The translations under genes and the position numbers were made by a program. From positions 627,240 through 691,239 of the forward strand of contig MEHQ01002289.1 in NCBI GenBank assembly GCA_008828725.1: a DNA stretch of 64,000 bases, given 5' to 3'. Positions 1 to 10,812 of this stretch are shown here, piece after piece. This DNA comes from Saccharina japonica (lineage: Eukaryota; Sar; Phaeophyceae; Laminariales; Laminariaceae). The number at the start of each line of letters is the position of its first letter. Position 1 is the stretch's first letter. The notes under the pieces are model-generated. The model had not been told where the DNA came from. It searched no databases and was given only the letters and a program-made list of their open reading frames with translations.

Positions 1-529
1 ATACCGGGAGGTCATTGGGTCTCCCATGGAGGTGGTCGCGTGTCCAACTTTGACGCCCCGGGATCAAAATTCAAATTATACTGAGAGCGAACTTCCAACC
101 TCATTCTCGAGGGCTGATGCTGATCTCTACTCAAATTCTCTTCGCTTTGGCTCAAACGCCGGCAAACAAAGGCCCTAGAGCGCCGGGGCTGGTGTTGTGG
201 TTGGCCTCCTGGCTGTTTACGGGGGGTCTGTGCGGCTGTGTTGCCGTGCTAGCTGTGGGTTGCGTGCTGCGTGCGGCAGTCCTGATGTGATATTTTGACG
301 TGGCTGCGCTGACCAGTAGGACACGCTGAATTGTTGCTGTTCGTGCTTTCGTTCTCCTTTTCGTTTTTCAGCTGTCAACTTTTATGTTTTGGGCAATAGG
401 TTGTAAATCGTTGATTTTCTCAGAACAAAAAAAACGAAGGGGAACACGTTTGTACCAGGGACCAATCAGCGGCCTGTTTTTTGTCATTTCGTTTTTCGTT
501 TTTCGTTTTCGTTTCTGTTTAGACATGCC
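1..529. other. no recognised gene
   Basis: I see no coding exon, RNA gene or repeat that I can name here. A short run of TTTCGTTTTTCG-like T/C-rich sequence lies at about 486-520, next to the diverged end of the CTG-core repeat. Confidence 0.4.
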
Positions 530-729
530 CTGAGGCAATGCTGCAAACCAAACAAACAACGAAACAGGAAAACTAAAAGTAGCGTATCCGAGAGGAACGG
601 CAGCCCAACAACGGTGGCGGCGGCAGGGGTATGACCGCAGTGCCGCAGCTGCTATCCCACGACCGCAAGCAGCAGCACTGGTGGCTGCAGCTACGTGGCA
701 GCAGCCCCAGCAGCAGCGGCAGCAGCGGC

Positions 730-762
<33 letters not shown>

Positions 763-1490
763 GCAGCAGAAGCAACAGCTTCCGTTTTTGCCTTTTTTGA
801 TTTTGCGCCCGACTATTCTTGTCGTCGTGTACTGCTCCTGCTGCTGCCCACGACCTACGCGCGACACCACGCCGGCACGCTCCGCTCCAAGCCCGCCCGG
901 CGCCCGACATATATAGACCGTGGCGGCGCGCCGCCGCTGCTGCTAGTGCTGCTAGTGCTGCTACCGCAGTGTGGTGAAATTGAAATGATACACGACGATC
1001 TGTCATCCTGTCGCGCTCTACGAGCAAGGCGATACGAGTACGTCTCCATACGAGTACGACTCGTACGAGTAGTTCTTCTGAACAGCGCATCCTCCACGAC
1101 ACCAAGCCGGCGAGAGCGTACCGTAGCGGGCCGCCAGCAGTCCGCCGGCGCCCCGTTAGCAAAATCCAGCACCACTTGTCCGTATCATACTATAGCTACA
1201 CCTCTCGAGCCTCTGTGCTCCCACCGGTTGTTGTGTTGTGTAGAGCAAGCAGCAAGGTTGTGGCCTATGGGAGACATCTCCCATAATTTGGGGCGTTCTG
1301 CGTCGGTAGAATGCTCGGTGCGTGTAGGCCAATCAAACTGAGAGACAAAAGTTACCGTAACTTTTGATCAAAAACATACTTCTCTAAAGTAATTTTTTGC
1401 CGTTTTTTCAAAAAATTACCTCAAATCCTTCCTTCGGCAGAATTTTTAGAGAAGTAAAAGTAAAAAAAAAAAAAAACGCAAACACTCTTA
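530..1490 (-). repeat. CTG-core dispersed repeat, copy 1 (inverted relative to copy 2)
   Basis: Read on the minus strand, this stretch matches 23455-24596 over most of its length. It shares the AACTTTTGTCTCTCAGTTT-type block near one end, the phrase TCGTGGGATAGCAGC, and a central run of CTG triplets (CAG on the plus strand, about 688-770). The minus-strand left end reads TAAGAGTGTTTGCG, close to the AATAGAGTGTTTCG end of copy 2. The other end has diverged. The long ORFs seen here (poly-Leu, poly-Cys, poly-Ser) are translations of the triplet run and are not genes. The two copies are 23 kb apart and inverted. Confidence 0.65.
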
Positions 1491-4267
1491 TGTTGCCATA
1501 AAGGGCACATCGTCGGTCGCCATCATCAGTCTACTGGAAGTCTCCGGCAGACCTCCACCACGCGACGGTGCGAAGGTGGCCGGTGGCGGTGCTGGGTGTC
1601 ACTGCTACGTAGTTCTGGGTTTTGAAAACCGCAGACTCTTGAGATGATGGGATAATAATGTGATAATGCTTGCGGCTGCCCGAAAAGGCGGCATGACCCT
1701 GCGTTGTGATGTTGCCATCCAGTTATTACGAAAGAAGCAGGCCGAAGCAAAAGCTGAGATCCGCGAGCAAGATCCGTGCACCCGAAACACCTATTCATAT
1801 ATACCAGGTAGCTGGTATATACACTCAGCTATTCGTAGCAAAGATGAGTTTCGACGAAATCCTCGAGCTCACAGCTGTTGTTGTTGTTTTTTTTTTCAAT
1901 TATACCAAGGGTCGACCCTATGTAAAGTTTCTCGTGCGGAAACGCCACTCTCTATCATAGCCCCAAAGTCGCGTTTTCGTTCACCATAACTACATAAATA
2001 GTGGCCAAACGGAGAGAATCGGCGGAATAACATCCTGAGCCCCATATTCGTTTCCCGTAAGAATTGGCCTTTCATTTTGTTTCATTAAAAAAAAAAATAA
2101 CACGAAAAAAAAAAATGTGACACCGCCGTGCGCCGGGGATTTCGGCTAAAGAACGAAACAAGGAAACCACGAAACGCCGAACGCTACGTACCGAAACCGA
2201 AAGTTATAACGAACGTACTGCTGTAGGATTGTGTACGACGTATGCACGAGTGTACGAGTGAAATAGTTCTATGAATATACTGGCGAGATACCATACAAAA
2301 AGCGTTTATCCTATATACCAGGTAATATTTAATTCAGTGATGCGGGTAAAGGCTACGTGTACATACTCACGTACGTACCAGGTTTTGTGTATCGCCTGAG
2401 GTGTGTGGTGTTGTGGTGTATGCGCAGAAGGTATACGTATACGAGAGGAGAGGAAGCGGCTTAAGCGGCTGCCTTGAGGCCGGCCGCAACAACAAACAAT
2501 ATGAAGCAACAACAACAATAACAACGACAACAGAAGCAACAACAACGAGAGGCACTTCTGATGTAGTATGCAGACACTACTGCCCTATGTATGCGCAGAT
2601 GCGCATCAGGCACACTGGAAAACGGGCATGGACGGCGGCGTCAGCATTCATGGCTGAACTACTGTACAACGACTGCTGTTCCGAACGACTGCTGTTGCTG
2701 ATAATGCTGTTGCTGCTGCTACACTGCTGTGCCTGAATTGACGCGTATACACCTGTTACGTAGATAGACCCTCACGTCCTTCCGCTCTGGTCGCGGGGAG
2801 CAAAATCAAGTTCCTACGCAGTCGGGGGTCGGGGGGACTGTTGCTGCCGTACTGCTGTTGCTGCTGGCCTGCTATTTGTGTGGACTCTTGTTTATTGTTC
2901 GAAGAAGTTCGCCCTCGATTTTTGGGCTTTCTCGCTCTATCTTCTGGGCAGAGGTATCCAGTATCCATATCATAGCTTTGATGATTTTGGTCCAGAAATA
3001 CGGCACGACACTCGGTATTCATCGAAATACGTCCTCGAATGTAAGGACCGTTGTAGTATTAATAAGTATACCAATACGGTACTTATATATCCGAACAGAG
3101 TGCTACGAGGCGGCCAAATCACATGGTTTTTCTATTTATTTCTGTTCTCGAGCTGCGAGAAGGACAACTGGCGTTTTACTACTGCTGTGACTTCCACGAA
3201 TTTGGTGCTTCTGCTGTCTGCTGCTGCAAATTCTTGTGAAATGCCCTTTGCTCGTGACAGAGTCGGGTAGGAGGCCGGGCAAGGAGCTTGGACAGTCCCC
3301 CCCCTGTCACGTAGCGCATAATTATGGCCCCTTGAGCTCTCTAGACCACTCAGCCCTCTGCTGGCTGTGGGTGCATTAACTGCATTTTGAAATCAATCAT
3401 CAGAGGTATCTCACGAGTACGTGTTGGTTTTGATGACTGTCCCGTTGCAGGAGAATTAATTGTTTGTCATGAAAAGTACGGCTCATCCAAGCTCATCCGA
3501 CCTTCCACCTTCCTTCTGCTGTCTCGCTGGGCGACGAAAAAAGCATACGAAGGTCCATTTCGCTCGGAGTCGAGCCCTTCCAAAGCGCGCCAAAGTGCGC
3601 TCATGCGTGTCGGGTCTGATCTACAACGACCGGTGCGGGAGGCTAGAGATCAAGCTGCCTACCTGCGACACTACTGCTGCTGTTTTGATGCTGACTACAA
3701 CGACGGAAAAAAAAAAGTCGGGCATATCATATGGTACGGTACAAACAAAGGTACCGGTATTCCGGTAGTCGGTAAGAAGGATGCCGCACCTTCCATGCCG
3801 CCACCGCCATGACCACCAAGGCTAGAGCTAGCGGAGCTCTGAGCTCCTTACCCCAGGGAGGACCCCCAAGCGATCCCATGATGCTGATTATTGGAGACTC
3901 TGACGAAGCAGCACAGGTAGCGCGAGCAGAGATGATTGCGACACCCAGGAGCAGCAAAACTAGAGCAAAACACCCACGCCGACCAAAGATGTCAGGAATC
4001 AGGACTGGGACGGGCAAGCGTCAAGCAACCAGTCAGTCAAGTACGTCCGTCACGTCTTCATGCGTCTACTTTTTTCACTTTCCATGATTGTTTCTCTTGA
4101 AAAACACCCGTCAAGGCATTTTACTTGCTTCCGTCTGTCAAGGGTCAAAGGGTAAAGAGCCGTCTCCTGACATCTTTGACGCCGACGCGGCCCGCCGGGA
4201 TTTTTATTTTTTCGCCGCTGGGGTAGTGGATGTCCTGCGGAGGCGTTCTCTTGCTTGTATATCAAAA
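1491..4267. other. gene-poor stretch upstream of gene 1
   Basis: No exon could be supported. The stretch holds CAA/CAG-rich patches (about 2490-2550, 2690-2735) and copies of TACCAGGTA at 1802 and 2316. Several ORFs of 90-140 codons around 3387-4087 have no recognisable domain and no clear splice context. The last few hundred bases are presumably the promoter and 5' UTR of gene 1, but I see no convincing TATA box or initiator. Confidence 0.35.
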
Positions 4268-5055
4268 ATGGCCAACTCGGGTTTGAGAGGCACCACCACG
4301 CACGTTGCGCGCCCTCTGCGCATCCTCACGTCGGCAACCCGTAGGGCTTTGCCCAGTACTCCAGGGAGGCTGCAGAATAAGGCAGCTCGTTTTTTTTCAA
4401 CTGATAGTAGTGAGTCAAGACCCTTTCGGTTATCAAAGTTACGGATGGGTGTCTCGTCGCCGACTGCTACTGCTACGTCTTCACAAGGCGTTGCGGCAGC
4501 GGCACCAACACGGGTACCAGCGACGCCAGCACTAGCAGCGGCGGAAGCAGAACCGACGATACTTCACGATGACCGCAGGAAGCACCGGTTCCGCCTGCTC
4601 CGACCACTCTCCGCACAAAGAGCTGTAATGCTCTCGGCCATCTGCAGCGCCCTCCTCGCATCCACCCCTCGCTCCGAGGCGCTGCTGGTAACGCCCTCGG
4701 CGCAAGCATCAGCAGCGCTGGCAGGGAGACATGGCCGACACACCGTCGGGCGCACAAATACTTGTTACGCCTCGTCGGCCGCTAGCGTGTTTTCAGCGAC
4801 CCGTTCGGTGCCGCCAAGAGCAGCGAGGGGGCGGGGGTGCGGCAGCATGTTGATGGTGGCGCCAGCACCGGGCTCGGGGGGTGAGGAGGGTGGGGTCGGG
4901 GAGGGTGAGGGCCACGTTGAAGGGGAAGGGGCGCCTGGCGAGTCGGGGGTGGTGGGCGAAAACGTCGAGATGGGCCAGGGGCAGTCCCAGACGGACGAGG
5001 AGCGAGACGAGGAGGAGAACGGCCAGGAGGTCATTGCCAGCAGCTCGGAGACGAG
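4268..5055 (+). CDS. gene 1 exon 1: targeting leader
   Basis: I chose ATG 4268 because the next residues read as a mitochondrial-type presequence: basic, Ser/Ala-rich, with AARFFSTDSSES at about residues 38-49. An earlier in-frame ATG exists at 4088 but what follows it looks less like a presequence. A second in-frame Met at 4628 (residue 121) begins MLSAICSALLAS, a weak signal-peptide-like start, followed by an Arg/Ser/Ala-rich stretch to SMLMVAPAP. That arrangement would suit a stramenopile bipartite plastid leader, although the usual Phe at the cleavage site is not obvious. The exon ends at GAGACGAG before GTACGC and leaves a phase-2 intron. Its tail is acidic and Gly/Glu-rich. Confidence 0.6.
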
Positions 5056-8000
5056 GTACGCATGTCTAGCATATCTCTGACATTACTCGTAGTGGTACCT
5101 GGTGTGTGATGAAACGCTGTAGTATATCCGCTGCCGTACATCTATATGAATCAGCCACAGGTATAATCTCGTAGCTTGTAGCGGATAGCAGCCCAACATG
5201 TTCGACTACAGTACCTTGCGCACACGTATGATACGATACCGATACCAGCCAGCGTAGACCTTACCCCTTGACATTTGGCAACAATGCCTGTGTATGTTGT
5301 GTGTGGTTCGTGGGTGCTGTGTGACAGACATCTTACGACTCTGCTGCTGACATATACCCTGGTTTGCTGGATTAATTATTAGCCCATTATATCGCGCGTC
5401 GACGCTTGACCTTCCGTTGGTATGATACGTATGACGCCATGGCATACTGTACAGCAGCGGTACTATTAATACTACACTACGGTACGTGCTACTGAACCAT
5501 ATCGCCCTACAGGCACACAAATCGGAATCCTAACATCCTAACCCTTCGCTCCCACCGAGAGAAAGATCATGCTGCTGCCGACTACAGCGGTAGACTCATG
5601 CCGGTGATCGGGCTGCGAAATGCCTGGCACAGCAGCAGTTTACGATAATGTCATACCAGGTATCATGGCGGGTAGGTAGATCACCGATGGCTACGGTACT
5701 GAATACCCCTGGGAAGAGAAAGCCCCATCTTGTTACTCGCTAGATAATTATCTTCAAATACACAAATAAGAAGCGGAGAAAAACGGAGAGGGGGGTGGGG
5801 GGGTGAGGAGGAGGAGGAGGAGAGGGAGGAGGAGGAAGTGGGGCGGGGGGGGGAGCAGGAGGTGGAGCAAGGGGAGAAGTAGGAGGCGTTTTTTATCTGT
5901 GTTAATTTCTCCTTGCGCCCACGTCGGTGTATACTACAGCAGTATGTATACCAGTACACCCCTTCCTGCCCCTCCGCTCGGTCCGGTCTGTCCGCCTATC
6001 TGTCCTCTTATCCTTATCATTATCCTCATCCTTATCCTTATCCTTGTCCTTGTCCTTGTCCTTGTCCTTGTCCTTGTTCTCGCGGTTGTGGTCGAAAACG
6101 CCTGCAATGTGTGCAGCGTGGCAGGCAGTGCCGGCGGCGGCATGGGGGAGACGGGCGAAGAAACGAGGAGTAACAGCAAGGGCAGCAAAAAGCCAAAGAA
6201 GAAGAAGAAGGACAGGAGGCCTAAGCTTCGGGGGGAGGCGCTGAGGGATGAGCTGATGAGGCGGGAGAAGGTGGAGGAGGTGGCCGTTCTAGAGGTTAAC
6301 TCGCAGTTCTACCGCGCTAGAGCGTACAAGGTAAACGAGGGAGGGGGGGAGGGGAGGAGAAGGGGTAGAGAGGAGGCGGAGGGGGAGAGGGGGCGTGGAA
6401 GGAAGGAAGGAAGGGGGGGAAGAATGAAAAAGGCAGGAGACAGTCAAGGAACAGGATGCCTTCTAAGCCTACAAAGGAGTGGGTGGAGTGCAATGTGGTT
6501 GTTGCCCAACTTTCGTTTTGGTGGGCTTGAGGCTTAACCCCTTGAGAACTACTTGGAATTAGTGTGTGATAAGTTTTCCAGTTCTGAATGGGTTAACTCG
6601 TTTGGGACTTCGACAGGGAACATATGGCGAAACAAATGTTTGACGATGACAGCGTCGACCATACAAAACAACCTATCATAGCCTGCAGGGTTAAAGGAGA
6701 ATGTAGCCTGGTATACGTTTGGGCCCGAACTACGCTCAGTGCAAAGACTTGTCCGACACGCACGCAGCAGGGTACTACCGGTACTCTTTATACTGCGCGG
6801 TTCCATTGCGGGGGAACGTAATAATCAGAACCTAAAATGGTTCAGAAACATAGGGGGGATAGTTTTTTTTATGGCCCATCGTGGGTTCTGAATACTATGC
6901 CCCCCCGTAACAGTCGTAGACGCTCGATAAGATTGTACTTGCAAGAATGGATTTCCCCGCACCTGGGATTACGGAGTGAAGCGCAGTGTGCGTGCGGCCC
7001 TTCGGCTGCCGTAAGCAGGGGGTATATAGATAAGAGTGAAATGATCGTGACGCTGCTTTTGGTGTGGTGGGCTTAGAGCGCCGTGGTATAATAGGATGCT
7101 GCGGCAGTGGGCGATACGGCTGCTACCCGCCACCCTTGCCGACTTGTGTGCGTTGGAACGGAGAGAGGAGATGGACGGAGAAGCCGTCGGGCTGGAGCGG
7201 GGTGGGAGCCACGACTTCGAAAAAGTATCCGTGCCGTCGGTCGGCCCCTGCTACCGTGATCGTTGTGCAGTGCCTTAATGCTGGCTGTGGAACGAAACGG
7301 TGCACCCGAACACCGTCCACACGGAAGCCGCGCGAGTAGAAGGTGGTTTGATATGTCGTGTCGTGAGGGCTAGCCCGTCGTGAGGGCTATAACCAGTCGT
7401 GGGGGCTAACCAGGAGAAGGCGTCGTCGCGCTCTCTGCGAAGGGCCTTCAGGAAAACACCGACATAGTATTCTTACAGCAGCGCACCGTTGAGGCTTTGT
7501 AGTGATATTTATGGCGGTACTGGGGGAGCGAGCGAGCCGCCTGAGTCGCGGGGGGCCGTCCCTGTTGCGTCCAGCTTGTAGGTGTTGGTTTTAGTCCGTT
7601 TTTTGTGGTAGAGGAACCATGGCCGCGGAGGGTGTGGATGGTGCCGGGCGTCGCGATGACTAGGAGAGGGAGAAAGCGAGACGTTGCGGTGATGTTCACG
7701 GCGCTCTTCGCTTGATCGCGAGTTTGGCGGTTGTTGTTGGTGGTGGTGGTGGTGGCGGCGGCGGTGGTGGTGGTGGTGGTGGTGGTGGTGGTGCTGTCGT
7801 CGTTGTTGTTTCGCGCGGCTTGTTTGTGTTCTTGGCGTACTGTGCTCGAAGCCCGCGACCGCAGCGTGGATAGACCCACTGCTGCACCGATCGGTTGGGT
7901 AGACCTTGTGTTGCGCAAATCAGACCCACTATTGTTGGACGAACCTACTACTATGTACCAGGTACCTTGCCAGACCTCCTGTGGCACATATCTATGTCCC

Positions 8001-10644
8001 ACAAGCGCACTAACTGTTGTACAATGTAGGTGTGCTGTTGCACAAACCATTTATATCAATCGCACGTACCTGGTATGCTGTATACGTGTCTTGTTAATCA
8101 AAGGCGTGGAGAAGACAGACAGCGGTAGCACCACTAACTGTACTCGCAGTCTATAATATCAATACGTCGACGTACAGTAGTATCATCCTGACTGAGCCGA
8201 GTGGATGCGACACAATTCTGAACCAGTCTCCCGCTGCCGAAGCTTTGCTCCCCGGACCCCGGAAACAAACCCCGCCCCCCCCCCCCCCCCCCCCTCCCCG
8301 GACTTGCTGTGTTCTCAAAAACGCCTACTCGCTCCCCAGGAGATCGACGACCTCAAAGACGTGTGGGATAAGAGCGACCTGTCGGAGTGCATTCGGAGTG
8401 TCGGGGCGTCGCTCAAAGGCTACAACGACATCATGGAGGTGCGCCCACTTCCCGCCAGCCACCACGTGTTACAGCTACGAGCAATTTAGCTTCGAGCTTC
8501 TGTAGCTGCGAGCTGCCACTAGAGCTGCGAACTATATGCTGCAAGCGGCTATATCATAGCTGCGAGATACTTAGCTGCGAGCCACTTAGCTGCTAGGAAT
8601 AGCTACTACAGCTGCCAGCACTACAGCTGCCAACTTTCTAAACCTGCAAGCTACTACAGCTGACCCACTACGCATAGCTGCGAGTTCAAGCTAAGCTGCG
8701 AGGTACTACGATTGCGAACCACCATAGCTGCCAGATACTGAAGCTGCGAACCACTTTAGCTGCGGCACACTACAGCTGCACAGCTGCCAGCCACTCTAGC
8801 TGCAAGCTGCGCGCGATCAGCCTTTTTTGTTTGGTGCACCCGTTTCGGTGCCGTACCGTGCTTTGGTTTGCTGTCTTATCTCCGTGTTACTCGTTTTCGC
8901 CCGCGGCGGTAGCTTTGAGAAGCGCGGTGCGGTCGACGCGTACGCGGCTTAGTTCTTCGAGCATTTTCTCTGACTTTGTTATTTTGTCGTTGGGGGCAGG
9001 GAGCGGCGTTATCTGATGGCAGCATGCTGGGGGCCTAGGCGACAATCCAGCCGGCAGCCCCCCCATGCCGTCGTCCGCGCCCCCCCGACCATTTTTATTC
9101 AGCGATGCAAGAGGAAATGGGAACGGTGGCGATAACGATAACGATAACATTCACGTCAATCAACGGTCACGGTAGCGGTAGGGGTAGAGCTAGCGGTAGC
9201 GGTAGCATTAATGTAAACGATGACGGTAGAAGTAACGGCCACATTAACGAACACGGTGACGGTGACGGGAATATTAACGTTACCGTTAATGGTAACGGTA
9301 ACGTCAACGGTAACGTTAACGGTAACGTTAACGGTAACGTCAACGGTAGTGCTATCGGTAACATTAACGGCAACCTTAGCGTTAACAATAACCTTAACGT
9401 TAACGGTGACATTATCGGTAACGTTAAAGGTAACGTTAACGGTAACGTTAACGGCAACGGTAGTGCTAACGGTAACATTAATGGTAGCGGCAGCGTTAAC
9501 GGTCAACTTAACGTTTACATTAACCTTAACGTTAACCGTGACATCATCGTCAACGTTGGAAACGGCGTCGACGCGGCGGTATATAATTGGCTTGCACCGC
9601 ACTGCACCTGTGTTGGTAGTTTACCCTGCCCAAAACATAAGACGCGGGGCAAACAAAACCGTCTGATGAGAGAAGCTGCGCCCTTACGTGAAACGCTCCA
9701 CTTGATGCTTGTCGCGTTCCCGCTTGCCGTGATGCAATGGCGGGTACGGGGACCCCTCCTCCACATGAGCAGGAGTACAAGACGGAGTTTCTCCTGGGGA
9801 AGAAGCAAGAGAAGCCCGGCCTGCGGCCTTTCAAGATCAGGAACCTCGAGGTGACCTTCCCGTAGCTAGCGATCATCGCCGCCGCGGCCGCCGCCTGAGT
9901 GTCCGCGGTGGCATAGGTGTGCCTGTGCGCGCGCGTGGTCCTGGGACAAACGAACTGGGTCTTCCGTCGTGGAAGTTGGAGTTGGTGTCCGACTCTTGTC
10001 GAAATAGCGGAGCGGTCGGAAGAGAGGGGGCGGGGGGGGAGATGAGACGATAACATTTAAAACGCGACACAATCCATTGTATTGCTCCGCCGGATGCTTG
10101 CTGGGTGGGGACAAACGCACGTTGACAAGGCCCGTGTTGTCCTTGCCTCCCGTCCCCTCCACCTGCCTTACTTTTTGTTGATTTAAAATATTTACTTCGT
10201 TATGTATTTCTGTGTATCTTTCTTGTGTGTGCCAGGCTAGAGTAAGACCTATCCCGCCTTTTGTTTTTTTTTCTCCTGTTTGGTCTATTGCGGTAGACAC
10301 TGATTGTGACGCTCGAAATTGTTTTGCTGCTCTTCTTTCTTTTGTTAGTTTTCCTTTTTTTTCTTACTTCGTTTTTGTTCTCTGGTCTCTGGTTCTGTTT
10401 CCATGGTTTCAGGTTCGGACTTGTGGAACGCTGGCCTGGGTCACCTGCGTGGAAGACATGCGGAACCCGTACAAACCCTACCCTAAGACGGTGAGCGGTG
10501 GCGAAGAAGGCCGCGATCGGCAAATACGGATAATAATGGAAAGCGGGATTACCCTCTGTGTTGTTGGTTGCTGGTCGCGTCGGAGCAGGGGTGAAACAAC
10601 ACGATGCCCTCTCTCTCTCTCTTACAGTAGTAGTAATAGTAGTG

Positions 10645-10675
<31 letters not shown>

Positions 10676-10727
10676 CAGTAGTAGTAGTAGTAGTAGTAGT
10701 AGTAGCAGTAGTAGTAGTAGTAGTAGC

Positions 10728-10812
<85 letters not shown>

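Noticed and set aside
7448-8156. 200-codon minus and 141-codon plus ORFs
   Set aside because: They span the GGT repeat of intron 2, have no domain and overlap each other.
9105-9854. 249-codon plus ORF with NVNGNVNG repeats
   Set aside because: It translates the GTAACG hexamer array in intron 3; opposite and shifted frames are just as open.
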